Assembly: GCF_005048265.1 (NCBI RefSeq)
Contig: NZ_SUNH01000007.1
Coordinates: 62,001-126,000, forward strand
DNA: 64,000 bases
Source of the DNA: Paracoccus hibiscisoli
GTDB lineage: Bacteria > Pseudomonadota > Alphaproteobacteria > Rhodobacterales > Rhodobacteraceae
Direction: 5' to 3'
Shown here: positions 16,129 to 25,355 of the stretch, one piece after another
Layout of the letters: every line of letters begins with the position of its first letter
How positions within the stretch are numbered: position 1 is the first letter of the stretch
Translations under genes and position numbers: made by a program
The notes under the pieces: model-generated
The model's input: the letters and a program-made list of their open reading frames with translations, nothing else
Databases searched by the model: none
Told to the model about the DNA's origin: nothing

Positions 16129-17286
16129 TCAGCCGATCAGGCGCGACCCCTTGCCATAGGTTTCGGCATAGTGCCGCTCCAGCCGCATCAGCGCCAGGCG
16201 CAGCACGATCTTCCCCGAACGGGCGGACCAGCCGAGGCGACGCTCGGTCATCTCGATCCCCTCCAGGAAACAGCAGACGCGCAGCACGATGTCGCCCATG
16301 CCCGGTCCCAGATCGCGCAGCGCCAGCGCCACCCGGTCGCGCGCCGATTCCGACCCGCCGCGATAGCCGCCGCCCCCGCGCGACACGTCGATCCCCGAGG
16401 TCATGAACCCGTCCCAGTTCTGGGTGACGCGCGGCCCCATCTGGGCCAGTTCGAAATCCTCGCGCAGGCGTTCCCCGGCGGTCACCATCCCCGGCGTCAG
16501 AAAGGCCTGCCCGTCATGATCGCGCCGGCGCGCCAGCACCAGCAGCGGGCTTTCGGCGATGTTGACGCGGGCATGGCGGCGGCGCCCGTCCTCGGGATCG
16601 TCGATGACGCGGTTTTCCCAGACCCGGTGGCGGTCGGCGTGATCGAACCCGGCCTGCGCCTCGGCCATGCCCATCACGGGCTGCTCATCGGTGACCGGCT
16701 TGGCATCAACGAAGGCTGCGGGCCCCGGATGCACCGTACCCTGTTGGCGCGGCGAGCGCAGCATGTCGCGCAGCGCCTCGCGCCCGGCCGGAGAGATGAC
16801 ATAGCGCTGGATGCGCCCGCCGCCCCGGGTCTGCACGACCCATCCCTTGAGGGCCAGCGTCTCGGCCAGGGCCCGCTCCAGCACGGCGGTGCGGATGTCG
16901 TCGCGGGTCACGATGGCCTTGTCCATGCCCGGCGCCGAGGCCATCTCGGCGGACGGCTCTGCCAGGCGGCGCAGCACGCGCATGATCTGGCGTTCATCGG
17001 GACGGGCGGTCCCGTCCGGGCGGGGTTCCAGCGCGGTATCCACCAGCGGATCGTCGCGCCGGGCCTCAAAGCGCCGGATGCGGCGCATGATGGTCGAGGC
17101 GTGGCACCCCGCCTCGCGGGCCAGGGCACGGATGGTCACGCCCTGCTCGACATGGCGCAGATACAGCTGGGCGTCCTGTGTCATGTCATCGGGCGTGTGG
17201 TCGGGCCCGTTATCCGGCCCTTGCACCTGCGAACGGTGCTCCGCGACGCCCGAGTGGTTTGCGAAATCACCGGTCAATATGGTCAT
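16129..17286 (-). CDS. DUF6456 HTH-containing protein, probable regulator
   Basis: 385 aa. The first about 80 residues hold a helix-turn-helix: a segment (TIRALAREAGCHASTIMRRI) that reads as a resolvase/Xre-like HTH. A second winged-helix-like part is around 130-170. The C-terminal half (about 225-385) includes the conserved NIAESPLLVLARR and LTPGMVTAGERLREDFELAQMG region, which I recognise as the DUF6456 type found in Rhodobacterales. Function is not known to me; DNA binding is inferred. It is divergent from the DUF6477-like gene. Confidence 0.7.
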   Translation of the reverse strand: MTILTGDFANHSGVAEHRSQVQGPDNGPDHTPDDMTQDAQLYLRHVEQGVTIRALAREAGCHASTIMRRIRRFEARRDDPLVDTALEPRPDGTARPDERQIMRVLRRLAEPSAEMASAPGMDKAIVTRDDIRTAVLERALAETLALKGWVVQTRGGGRIQRYVISPAGREALRDMLRSPRQQGTVHPGPAAFVDAKPVTDEQPVMGMAEAQAGFDHADRHRVWENRVIDDPEDGRRRHARVNIAESPLLVLARRRDHDGQAFLTPGMVTAGERLREDFELAQMGPRVTQNWDGFMTSGIDVSRGGGGYRGGSESARDRVALALRDLGPGMGDIVLRVCCFLEGIEMTERRLGWSARSGKIVLRLALMRLERHYAETYGKGSRLIG

Positions 17287-17345
17287 GTCAGGTCCCTTGT
17301 CGTCCTCGGGCAGCCCGGCAGATGACTACCCTGGGTTGAATGTTT

Positions 17346-17445
17346 CCCTGTGGTTAACAGGGTGTTTCTGCACATAGCCGCAACATTCACTAACAATTCC
17401 TAAAGAAGCCTTGTCCCACCGCGCGCTGCGACAGGGCTTTTGGCA
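17346..17445 (+). other. structured intergenic RNA region with terminator-like hairpin
   Basis: CCCTGT (17346-17351) pairs with ACAGGG (17357-17362). Further on, AGCCTTGTC (from 17408) pairs with GACAGGGCT, followed by TTTT. Both lie in the gap between two divergent genes, on the strand leading to 17502. It may be a leader attenuator or a small RNA; nothing decides between them. Confidence 0.35.
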
Positions 17446-17501
17446 ACGCACGTCAAGGTTGTGTGATGGTGACCGCGTGGCAAACGCAAAGGACCCGCCC
17501 C

Positions 17502-17837
17502 ATGACCGCAGCTTCGAACGTGATCCTCTTTCGGCCCCGCCCTGCGAATCAGGGCCTGCACCGTCCGGCCACGCTGATCCGCGCCGCCCGCGAAGGGCAG
17601 AAGTCGTGGAAGCGCGACCGCGATCTGCCCCGCCTGCTGCGCAGCGACCGCTGCCCCGCGCCTGGCGCCGTCCTGTCCCGCCTGCGGGCCGAGGAGGAGA
17701 TCCAGAACGACATGCGTCAGACGCAGGCTGCCGAATACGACCTGCGCCGCCATGTGCTGCTGATGATCGCGATCCTGGCCGAGATGCGCGCCGCGATCGA
17801 GGCGGCGCCCATGCCGGTCACCGCCGTCGCGCTGTAG
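17502..17837 (+). CDS. DUF6477-like small protein
   Basis: 111 aa, basic and mainly helical. The segment LHRPATLIRAAREGQKSW, the RDRDLPRLLR stretch and a final helix (RRHVLLMIAILAEMRAA) match my memory of the DUF6477 family of Rhodobacterales. ATG 17502 was chosen because AAAGGA precedes it by 8 nt; an earlier GTG/ATG at 17463/17466 is not supported. It is divergent from the DUF6456 gene. Function unknown. Confidence 0.65.
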   Translation: MTAASNVILFRPRPANQGLHRPATLIRAAREGQKSWKRDRDLPRLLRSDRCPAPGAVLSRLRAEEEIQNDMRQTQAAEYDLRRHVLLMIAILAEMRAAIEAAPMPVTAVAL

Positions 17838-17840
17838 GCG

Positions 17841-19394
17841 TCAGCGTCTGCGGACCAGCGAGCCCAGAACGCCCCGGACCAGCGCCTGCCCGGTCCGGGT
17901 GCCCAACTGCCGCGCCAGGCTTTTGCCAAAGGTCTGCGCGATGCTGTCGGACCGCGCAGGCCCCGGCTTTGACACTGGTTTAGCCGCCGGTGGCCAGGGT
18001 TTGCCACGGCTCCCGCCCGGCATCTGGAACAGATCGGCATCGCTGCCGCCGCCCGCCTGTTCGGTGCGACGGGCCAGCATCTCATGCGCGGAATCGCGAT
18101 CCAGCGCGGTGTCATAGCGCGCGGCCATCCCCGATGCCGCCATGACCGCCGCGCGCTGGTCGTCGGTGATCGGCCCGACATGGCTGAAGGGCGGCCGAAT
18201 CAGCGTGCGCTGCGCGATGCCCGGAACCCCCTTGGGCTGCAGGAACGAGGTCACCGCCTCTCCGGTGCCGACCTGCTGGATGGCCTCGGCAATGTCGAAA
18301 TCGGGATTGGCGCGGTAATTCTGCGCCGCATCGCGCAGGGCCTTCTGATCCTTGGCGGTAAAGGCGCGCAGGGCGTGCTGCACGCGGTTGCCCAGCTGCC
18401 CCAGCACCGCATCGGGAATATCGGCCGGGTTCTGCGTCACGAACCAGATGCTGACCCCCTTGGAGCGAATCAGCCGCGCGACCTGTTCGACCTTGTCGAC
18501 CAGCGCCTTGGGCGCCCCGTCGAACAGCAGATGCGCCTCGTCAAAGAAGAATGCCAGATGCGGGCGGTCGGGGTCGCCCACCTCGGGCAGCTGCTCGAAC
18601 AGCTCGGACAGCAGCCACAGCAGGAACGTCGCGTAAAGGCGCGGCGCGGTCATCAGGCGCGCGGCCGAGAGGATGTTGATCATGCCCCGGCCATCCGCGT
18701 CACGGCGCATCAGGTCCGACAGCGCCAGCGCGGGCTCTCCGAACAGACGGTCGCCGCCCTCGGTCTCCAGCACCAGCAACGCGCGCTGGATCGCGCCGAC
18801 GCTGGCCGGGGCGACATTGCCGAATTCCTGCGACAGGGCAGCGGCGTTCTGACCCATCCAGACCAGCATCGCGCGCAGATCCTTGAGGTCCAGCAGCGGC
18901 AGCCCCTGCTGGTCGGCGACGCGAAAGGCAATGGTCATCACCCCCTCCTGCACATCCGTCAGGCCCAGCAGGCGCGACAGCAGCAGCGGCCCCATCTCGG
19001 CCGGGGTGGTGCGCACCGGATGGCCCTGCTGGCCCCAGATATCCCAGAAAGTCACCGGAAAGGCGCGATAGGTCAGATCCAGCCCGATCTGATCGGCGCG
19101 GGCCTGAAAGGCGTCGTGCATCTTGCCCTGATCCGATCCGGGCTGAGAGATCCCGCCCAGATCGCCCTTGGCATCGGCCAGAAAGACCGGAACGCCAGCC
19201 TCGGACAGGCTCTCGGCCAGGGTCTGGAGGGTGACGGTCTTGCCGGTGCCGGTGGCGCCCGCGATCAGACCGTGACGGTTTGCCAGCCGCAGCAGCAGCG
19301 TCTCGGGCGTGGCATGCCCTGCCCCTGCGCCGCCGACCGTCACCGTGCCCGCATCCGCGTCCAGAATCGCTCGCGTCATCATGTCCCTCGCCAT
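17841..19394 (-). CDS. HerA-like / DUF853 P-loop ATPase
   Basis: 517 aa. The Walker A motif is GATGTGKT near residue 40 and Walker B is LAFFFDEAH near 265. A sensor-like FVTQNPADIP and an R-finger region follow, as in the DUF853/YjgR branch of HerA/FtsK-like ATPases. The biological role of YjgR-like proteins is not established. ATG 19394 has an AGGG 8 nt before it; ATGs at 19382 and 19379 are alternatives. The Gly/Ala/Pro-rich segment near 455-480 looks like a linker. Its stop lies 3 nt from the convergent DUF6477-like stop. Confidence 0.85.
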   Translation of the reverse strand: MARDMMTRAILDADAGTVTVGGAGAGHATPETLLLRLANRHGLIAGATGTGKTVTLQTLAESLSEAGVPVFLADAKGDLGGISQPGSDQGKMHDAFQARADQIGLDLTYRAFPVTFWDIWGQQGHPVRTTPAEMGPLLLSRLLGLTDVQEGVMTIAFRVADQQGLPLLDLKDLRAMLVWMGQNAAALSQEFGNVAPASVGAIQRALLVLETEGGDRLFGEPALALSDLMRRDADGRGMINILSAARLMTAPRLYATFLLWLLSELFEQLPEVGDPDRPHLAFFFDEAHLLFDGAPKALVDKVEQVARLIRSKGVSIWFVTQNPADIPDAVLGQLGNRVQHALRAFTAKDQKALRDAAQNYRANPDFDIAEAIQQVGTGEAVTSFLQPKGVPGIAQRTLIRPPFSHVGPITDDQRAAVMAASGMAARYDTALDRDSAHEMLARRTEQAGGGSDADLFQMPGGSRGKPWPPAAKPVSKPGPARSDSIAQTFGKSLARQLGTRTGQALVRGVLGSLVRRR

Positions 19395-19439
19395 TGCCTG
19401 CGCCCTGCGGCGCAACGTTCGCCCTGAAAACGCTATCTT

Positions 19440-19537
19440 AACGATTGTGTGGCAATGTTCACCTGTCCGGTTCACCTCCCGTGACCCGGACCTTCCTCCC
19501 TGTTGGACTGCCGCGCCCCCGGGCGCGGCTTTTTTTG
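19440..19537 (+). ncRNA. candidate small RNA with CUCCC loop and rho-independent terminator
   Basis: No protein gene is upstream, yet a perfect 9-bp terminator stem (19510-19518 with 19521-19529) followed by seven T's ends here on the plus strand. Just before it a 9-position hairpin (19467-19475 with 19481-19489, one mismatch) exposes CTCCC in its loop. A second CTTCCTCCC is unpaired at 19491-19499. Exposed CCUCC runs complement Shine-Dalgarno sites and are typical of trans-acting anti-SD sRNAs such as the CcsR family of Rhodobacter. Promoter and 5' end are not fixed. Confidence 0.5.
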
Positions 19538-19888
19538 TGATGAGGGCAGCAACCAAGGACAGTTGACGGATCACGGTCGCGCGACTAGCGTGCCCAGCAA
19601 TGATGACCGGCCAGTCCGGCAGGGAGACTACGCAACGCGTCGGGGGCCGTGGTTCACACCACGGCCCTTCGCGTATGGGACAGACGCCCGATGCGCCGTC
19701 CCGGTTCCCCGCGACGTGACCGATTGCGCGGAACCCTGCCCAAGGCGCGGCGGCGCGCTGCCGGTGGGCATGCCGCGCGGGCGCGGATCAAGCCAAGGTG
19801 ACAGCGCCGCCAGCGTCGGGGGGACTGACAAGCGCCGGGCCGCATGCTAGATCAGCCGCAATGCGTTGAGCAAAAGGAAGAAACATCC
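19538..19888 (+). other. 350-bp gap before the IalB-like gene with a promoter-like site and stem-loop
   Basis: TTGACG (19563-19568) and TAGCGT (19586-19591) are spaced 17 bp, a good sigma-70-type promoter reading toward the IalB-like gene. About 50 nt later a 9-bp perfect stem (19644-19652 with 19659-19667) has loop TTCACA, but no T-run follows. The rest shows no gene. It may be a long structured leader or a second short RNA. Confidence 0.4.
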
Positions 19889-20617
19889 ATGTCCATCAAA
19901 TCCTCGCACGCGCTGATCGCGGCCCTGGCCCTGCTTGCTGGCCCGGCCTTTGCGCAGGATGCCCCCGCCCAGCCCGAAACCCAGACCGAGGCCCAAACCG
20001 AGGCTGAAACGGACGCCGCGACGCAGGCCCCCGCGGCGGAGGCCACCGAATCCACCGCCCCCGACGCGGCAACCGCCGATGCCGATGCCCCTGCGGCACC
20101 TGCAGCGCGCGACCCCGAGGGACCGGGCACCTATTACGCTAAGACCGAGCATGGCGACTGGACCATCCGCTGCATCCGCGCCGGTCAGGGCAAGGACCCC
20201 TGCGAGATGTACAAGCTGCTGACCGATGAGGATGACAACGCCGTCGCCGAACTGACGCTGGTGCCGCTGGAGAACGGCGATGTCGCCGCCGGTGCCACCC
20301 TGGTCGCGCCCCTTGAGACCGACCTGATCGAGGGCCTGGGCTTTCGCGTCGACCAGGCGGATTTCCGCGGCTATCCGTTCAGCTTCTGCGCGCCGGTGGG
20401 CTGCGTGTCGCGTCTGGGCTTTACCCCGGACGAGCTGGCCGGCATGAAGCGGGGCCGCACCGCCACCATCCAGCTGCTGCCCTTTGGCGGCGATCCGGCC
20501 TCTCCGGTGCAGCTGCCGATCTCGCTGACCGGGTTCACGGCCGCCTTTGACGAGCTGACCGCCTATGCCGCAGAACCCGCGCCCGAGGCCGAAGAAGACG
20601 CCGCTCCGGCAGAGTGA
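19889..20617 (+). CDS. IalB-like (invasion-associated locus B) exported protein
   Basis: 242 aa. A cleavable signal peptide ends near residue 22 (ALLAGPAFA). A low-complexity Ala/Glu/Thr/Pro linker (24-90) follows, then the IalB domain from about 95: GDWTIRC, DPCEMY, and the paired Cys in SFCAPVGCVSRLGF. IalB proteins are periplasmic or envelope proteins of alphaproteobacteria with unclear molecular action. An acidic tail rich in Ala/Glu ends the protein. AAAGGAAG lies before ATG 19889, chosen since the signal peptide starts there. Confidence 0.8.
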   Translation: MSIKSSHALIAALALLAGPAFAQDAPAQPETQTEAQTEAETDAATQAPAAEATESTAPDAATADADAPAAPAARDPEGPGTYYAKTEHGDWTIRCIRAGQGKDPCEMYKLLTDEDDNAVAELTLVPLENGDVAAGATLVAPLETDLIEGLGFRVDQADFRGYPFSFCAPVGCVSRLGFTPDELAGMKRGRTATIQLLPFGGDPASPVQLPISLTGFTAAFDELTAYAAEPAPEAEEDAAPAE

Positions 20618-20632
20618 TCCCCCTGACATGAC

Positions 20633-20662
20633 AAGGCCGCGCCCCGATGGGCGCGGCCTTTT
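20633..20662. terminator. rho-independent terminator after the IalB-like gene
   Basis: AAGGCCGCGCC pairs with GGCGCGGCCTT, with TTTT at the 3' side. It may also serve the facing ketosynthase gene, which stops at 20679. Confidence 0.85.
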
Positions 20663-20678
20663 GCATGGGTCGCCCGTG

Positions 20679-21977
20679 TCAGACCCGGCGCAGCGCGATG
20701 ACCGCGTTCAGCCCGCCAAAGGCGAAGGCGTTGGACAGCACCGCATCGACGCGGGCCTCGCGCGCCTCGTTCGGCACCACGTCCAGCGCGCATTCCGGGT
20801 CGGGTTCCTGATAGCCGATCGTGGGCGCGATCACCCCGTCGCGCAACGCCATGATGCAGGCCAGCAACTCGACGGCGCCGGTGCCGCCGATCAGATGCCC
20901 GTGCATCGACTTGGTCGATGAGATCATCAGCCGGTCCGCGTGATGGCCGAAGGCATGGGCCACGGCGGCGCATTCCGTCTTGTCATTGGCCGCGGTGCCC
21001 GTTCCGTGGGCATTGATATAGCCGATATCCTCGCGGTTCAGACCGGCATCCATCATCGCGCCGGTGATCGCGCGCTCGGCCCCCTGGGCGGACGGCATGA
21101 CGATGTCCTGCGCATCAGACGACATGGCAAAGCCCACAACCTCGGCCAGGATCTCGGCGCCGCGGGCATGGGCGTGTTCGTAATCCTCAAAGACAAACAC
21201 GCCCGCACCCTCGCCCTGGACCATGCCGTTGCGGTTGGCACTGAAGGGGCGGCAGGCGTCCTTGGACATGACGCGCAACCCCTCCCAGGCCTTGACGCCG
21301 CCAAAGCAGAGCATCGCCTCGGAGCCGCCCGACAGCATCACATCGGCCGCCCCCGACCGCACCATCTGGAACGCCAGCCCCATCGCGTGATTGCTGCTGG
21401 CGCAGGCGGTGGCGACGGTAAAGGCCGGACCGCGCAGGCCGAATTCCATGCTGACATGGCTGGCCGCGGCATTGTTCATCAGCTTGGGCACGACGAAGGG
21501 GTGAACGCGGTTCTTGCCCTCCTCATAGACGGCGCGGTAATTCTCGTCCCAGGTGTTCAGCCCGCCGCCCGCCGTGCCCAGCACAACCCCCGACCGCAAC
21601 CCAAGCGCGCCCTGGAAATGCAGGCCCGCCTGTTCGACCGCCTGCTTGGCCGCCAGCAGCGTGAACTGGGTGAACTTGTCATAGAGCAGGATCTGCTGGC
21701 GGTTGAAATAGGTCTCGGGGGTCCAGTCATGGACCTGCGCACCGATCTGGATCGACAGGCGGTCCACGTCGCGGAACTCCAGCTGGGTGATGCCGCAGCG
21801 GCCATCGCGGAACGCCTGCATCGTCGATGCGACGTCATGGCCAAGCGCGTTGATCGTACCCGCCCCGGTGATGACCACCCGGCGCAACCCGCCGCGCCCG
21901 GCCAGATCGCGCCCGCCCTGAATCGCAGGGGCGGCGCGGCCCGCGTCGATCAGCGCCTCGTCCAGCGGCTTGCTCAT
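20679..21977 (-). CDS. beta-ketoacyl-ACP synthase (FabF-like, specialised)
   Basis: 432 aa. It carries the Cys-His-His triad of KAS II: active Cys in TVATACASSNHAMG (near 197), His in NAHGTGTAA and His in KSMHGHLIGG. It would condense malonyl-ACP with an acyl group. The start ATG 21977 overlaps the stop of the ACP gene by 4 bp, so it very probably works with that dedicated ACP rather than the general FAS carrier. The N-terminal about 30 residues are extra compared with common FabF. The neighbouring lpxD suggests a lipid A or other envelope acyl chain as product; this is inferred. Confidence 0.88.
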   Translation of the reverse strand: MSKPLDEALIDAGRAAPAIQGGRDLAGRGGLRRVVITGAGTINALGHDVASTMQAFRDGRCGITQLEFRDVDRLSIQIGAQVHDWTPETYFNRQQILLYDKFTQFTLLAAKQAVEQAGLHFQGALGLRSGVVLGTAGGGLNTWDENYRAVYEEGKNRVHPFVVPKLMNNAAASHVSMEFGLRGPAFTVATACASSNHAMGLAFQMVRSGAADVMLSGGSEAMLCFGGVKAWEGLRVMSKDACRPFSANRNGMVQGEGAGVFVFEDYEHAHARGAEILAEVVGFAMSSDAQDIVMPSAQGAERAITGAMMDAGLNREDIGYINAHGTGTAANDKTECAAVAHAFGHHADRLMISSTKSMHGHLIGGTGAVELLACIMALRDGVIAPTIGYQEPDPECALDVVPNEAREARVDAVLSNAFAFGGLNAVIALRRV

Positions 21978-22240
21978 CCGGCCTTGTCCGCGACCAGGCG
22001 ATGCACGGCCGCGATGATCGTGCCCATGTTCGAGATGTCGAATTCCGACTTTTCCGGCTCGTTCGCGTTGAACGGGATCGAGATGTCGAACTCCTCCTCG
22101 ATGGCAAAGATCGATTCGACCAGACCCAGGCTGTCGATGCCCAGATCGGCGGGGGTCGCCTGATCGGTGATCTGGTCGGGGTCCAGCATGGCCTGTTCGG
22201 CGATGATGGCCCGAATGCGCGTGGTGATGTCGTCTGTCAT
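21974..22240 (-). CDS. dedicated acyl carrier protein
   Basis: 88 aa, acidic, helical. The phosphopantetheine attachment site is Ser37 in LGIDSLGLVESIFAIEEEF. It carries an extra loop (FNANEPEKSEF) compared with ordinary AcpP, as seen in specialised ACPs. AGGAGG precedes ATG 22240. It is coupled to the ketosynthase and 12 nt downstream of lpxD. It resembles AcpXL-type carriers in genomic setting, but sequence identity was not tested. Confidence 0.9.
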   Translation of the reverse strand: MTDDITTRIRAIIAEQAMLDPDQITDQATPADLGIDSLGLVESIFAIEEEFDISIPFNANEPEKSEFDISNMGTIIAAVHRLVADKAG

Positions 22241-22252
22241 GTCGCCTCCTGT

Positions 22253-23353
22253 TCAGCCCTTTTCCAACAGGCGTGTCACGGATTCCTGAAGCTTTGACAA
22301 CTGTTGCGCGAAACGCGGCAGGCGCCGCATCGCCTTCTGGATCTCCATCTGGGTCTCCATCTTGACGGCGGGGTTGCCCAGGATCACGCGGCCTGCGGGA
22401 ACGCGGGAATAGATCTTGGTGGCGCCGCCCGCGATCACGTCGGAGCCCACCTGGATGTTGTCGCTGACGCCCACCTGGCCTGCCAGCACCACCCGGTCGC
22501 CGATCACCGACGATCCGGCGATGCCCACCTGGCTGCACAGCAGGCAGTCGCTGCCCACGACCACGTTATGCGCGATCATCACCAGGTTGTCGATCTTGGT
22601 GCCCCGGCCCACGCGGGTGGCGCGGATGGTGCCTCGGTCGATGGTGGCATTCGCGCCGATCTCGACATCGTCGCCGATCTCGACCCCGCCAAGCGAATGG
22701 ATGCGGGTCCAGTGCTGCTGGCGGATGTCCGCGCGGGTGCCCAGGGTGCGGCGGATCTCCTCGATCCCCGATTCCTCGGGCGTGACAAAGGAAAAGCCGT
22801 CGCCGCCGATCACCGCGCCGGGCTGCACGATCAGCCGGTCGCCCGCCGTCACGCCATGGCCGATGCGCACGCCGGGATGGATCAGCGCGCCCTGCCCGAT
22901 GCGCGTGCCGCGCCCGATGCTGGCATGCGCGCCGATCCGCGCCCCCAGCCCGATCGCCACATCCGCGCCGATGACCACGAAGGGCCCGACGGCGGCGCCC
23001 TCGGCCAGCTGCGCGGTGGGGTCAATGACCGCCGTGGGGTGGATGCCGGGCGCGATGTCGGGGCCGGGATCAAAGGCGCGCGTCAGCCCTGCCATCACCA
23101 GGCGCGGGCGCGGCGCAAAGATCGCGGCCTTGAGGCCATAGGCCGCGGGGTCCATGCCCTGCGCCAGGATGGCGATGCTGCCGGGGCGCAGCTGATCGGC
23201 GTATTTCGGGGCCATGGCCATGGCCAGCTGGCCACCCTGGGGGCCTGCGGGTTCCACGGCGGACGGTTCCGCCGCGCCGGTCACCCGGATCGTCGCATCG
23301 CCCCAGCACTGCGCGTCCAGAGCCCGCGCCAGCTCACCCATCGTCAGGACCAT
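22253..23353 (-). CDS. lpxD: UDP-3-O-acylglucosamine N-acyltransferase (LpxD-like)
   Basis: 366 aa. It would transfer a 3-hydroxyacyl group to the amine of UDP-3-O-acylglucosamine in lipid A synthesis. A short N-terminal domain (about 1-100) is followed by left-handed beta-helix hexapeptide repeats (about 110-300, such as [18 protein letters not shown]) with the active His in MIAHNVVVG near 250. A C-terminal helix follows. The start is ATG 23353 after AGGGGGG; a downstream ATG (MGELA) is possible. lpxA, lpxB and fabZ are not nearby, so this may be a second LpxD-type enzyme. Confidence 0.85.
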   Translation of the reverse strand: MVLTMGELARALDAQCWGDATIRVTGAAEPSAVEPAGPQGGQLAMAMAPKYADQLRPGSIAILAQGMDPAAYGLKAAIFAPRPRLVMAGLTRAFDPGPDIAPGIHPTAVIDPTAQLAEGAAVGPFVVIGADVAIGLGARIGAHASIGRGTRIGQGALIHPGVRIGHGVTAGDRLIVQPGAVIGGDGFSFVTPEESGIEEIRRTLGTRADIRQQHWTRIHSLGGVEIGDDVEIGANATIDRGTIRATRVGRGTKIDNLVMIAHNVVVGSDCLLCSQVGIAGSSVIGDRVVLAGQVGVSDNIQVGSDVIAGGATKIYSRVPAGRVILGNPAVKMETQMEIQKAMRRLPRFAQQLSKLQESVTRLLEKG

Positions 23354-23423
23354 GGTCCCCCCTTTCGCGCAAGGGCTTAGCCTGTTTGGGTCGCTGCTTC
23401 CAGTGCCTGCGTTCCCCCTGCGG

Positions 23424-25052
23424 TCACAACCCGGAGGGTGCGCCAAAGCCCTCCGCCTCCAGCGCAGCCCAGATGCGGGCGTCGCGGCCATAGATGTCGT
23501 CGAACAGCCGCACCCGCCCGTCCATCCCCGGCCAGGCGGTGAAATAGACCAGATGCACCGGCACCGCGGGCGTCAGCTTCAGCCAGGTCTCGCGGCCGCT
23601 GTCGCGGGCGCGCTGGAACATCGCCGCAGGGCTCTCCGTCTGGCGCGACAGCAGCGCATGGGCCAGATCGACCGGGTCGCCGATGCGGATGCAGCCGTTC
23701 GACTCCGCGCGCACGCGGTTGGCGAACAGATGCTTGGACGGCGTGTCGTGCAGATAGATGTTCCAGGGGTTGGGAAAGATGAACTTGACCACGCCCAGGG
23801 CATTGTCGTCGCTTGGCTTCTGGCGCAGGCGGAACGGGAAATTCGCGGCCGTATAGGCGCTGAAATCGATGCCGTCGCGCGACAGCACCTGACCGCGACC
23901 GTCGACCACGTCCAGATGCGACACGGCATGGCGGTTGGCCTGCAGACGCGGCAGGTAGTCGCGCACCGCGATGGACCGGGGCACGTTCCAGCTGGGATTG
24001 ACGACGACATTGGCCATCATCTCGGAAAATTCGGGGGTGCGCATCTCGGGCGTGTCCTTGCCCATGACGCTGCGGGTGCGGAACAGCTCGGTCCCGCCCT
24101 CGACGATTGTGGTGCTGAATTCGGGGATATTCACCCAGACATGGCGGCGGTCCAGATCCTCGGACCCCATCCAGCGCATCCGCTCCAGCGCAACGATGAT
24201 CGCCCGCTGGCGGGCATCGCGCCCGCTGGCGCCGTCGCCGTTCAGCGCCGCGATGGTGCGCGGCCCTGCCACGCCGTCATCGGGCAGACCCGCCGCCCGC
24301 TGATAGGTCAGCACGGCATCGGTCAGGCCCGCGTCAAAGACGGCATCGTCGCCGGCCTGCCCCGCCATCCCGATGGCCGCCAGCCGCGCGCGCAGCACAG
24401 CCACCGCCGGATCGCGCATGCCCGCCCGCCACACGCCCTCGGGGATGCGCGGCAGGCCCGCAGGCACGGCCAGGTCGGCGCGGCCCGCCAGAGCCTCCTG
24501 CAGGGTCAGATAGGCCGGATGATCGGGCGCCGCACCCGCCACGACCGCCGCAGGGTCCGCCGCATGCTGGAACCGCGTCAGCAGGCTCGCCACACGGTCA
24601 CGGCGCGGCTGCCGCTTGATTTCGGGATCGACGCGGGCCGGGTTCAGCACGCCGCCGGTCAGGTCGCGCAGCAGGCGCGACAGAGCGCGGGCATGAGCCA
24701 CCTCGGAGGCCAGCCCACCCCCCGCATCCAGCGCCTCCGGGCGATAGCGCGCCGCCGGGATGCCGTGACGCGGCGCGCCCGCGATGGCCGCCTGCACCGC
24801 CTGCCGTCGGGCGGCACCCTCGGGGCCCTGAAACACGGGTCGCAGGCCGTTGCTGCCGTAAAACGCGGCAAGGTCGGGGTCGTCGGACACGGCCATCGCC
24901 AGGGCCATCTGATCGCGGGTGAAATCCAGCCGTGGCGCAACGGACACGCTCACGGGAAAGAGAGCCTCCTGCGCCGCGGCACGCGGCACGACCCCGGGCA
25001 AAAGCCCCGCAAATGCCAGCGACAGCACGCCCGCAACCCACCGATCCATCAT
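23424..25052 (-). CDS. murein L,D-transpeptidase, YcbB/LdtD-like
   Basis: 542 aa. It would form 3-3 cross-links between stem peptides in the periplasm. A signal peptide covers the first 26 residues (ending PRAAA). A PG_binding_1 region lies near 235-280 ([27 protein letters not shown]). The YkuD domain lies at about 310-470 with the nucleophile in [10 protein letters not shown] and upstream His in [12 protein letters not shown]. Size matches long YcbB-type enzymes. The start is the first of two adjacent ATGs (25052/25049). It is divergent from the M15-type hydrolase at 25356. Confidence 0.9.
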   Translation of the reverse strand: MMDRWVAGVLSLAFAGLLPGVVPRAAAQEALFPVSVSVAPRLDFTRDQMALAMAVSDDPDLAAFYGSNGLRPVFQGPEGAARRQAVQAAIAGAPRHGIPAARYRPEALDAGGGLASEVAHARALSRLLRDLTGGVLNPARVDPEIKRQPRRDRVASLLTRFQHAADPAAVVAGAAPDHPAYLTLQEALAGRADLAVPAGLPRIPEGVWRAGMRDPAVAVLRARLAAIGMAGQAGDDAVFDAGLTDAVLTYQRAAGLPDDGVAGPRTIAALNGDGASGRDARQRAIIVALERMRWMGSEDLDRRHVWVNIPEFSTTIVEGGTELFRTRSVMGKDTPEMRTPEFSEMMANVVVNPSWNVPRSIAVRDYLPRLQANRHAVSHLDVVDGRGQVLSRDGIDFSAYTAANFPFRLRQKPSDDNALGVVKFIFPNPWNIYLHDTPSKHLFANRVRAESNGCIRIGDPVDLAHALLSRQTESPAAMFQRARDSGRETWLKLTPAVPVHLVYFTAWPGMDGRVRLFDDIYGRDARIWAALEAEGFGAPSGL

Positions 25053-25355
25053 TCTGCACCCCCGGAACCTGCCCCGATCATCCCACAACAGCCCCCGGCG
25101 CGCCATCGCCCATCCCCCTGTTTGCAGAGCGGAAAACAGGGCGTGTCGCGGGCGCCACAGTGGCGGAACCGATTTGCAACTCTCCGTGATATCGGCAAGT
25201 TCCCGCCGAAATTCGCGCTATGGTGGTTTCAACGCCCAGAATCTGTTTCGTGGCGCACGCCCTTTTGACATATTGTTAATCAGGTCGGGGATAAACCACG
25301 ACCGGCGGCTCTCGCTGATGGCCGACGAAAAACGAAGCAGGACAGGCGATCTGAC
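25053..25355. promoter_or_regulatory. divergent intergenic region with a candidate promoter
   Basis: TTGACA at 25265-25270 is followed by GATAAA at 25290-25295, a 19-bp spacing that is long but usable. It reads toward the YcbK-like gene. No gene or repeat is seen in the other 250 bp, which must also hold the promoter of the L,D-transpeptidase. Confidence 0.4.
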
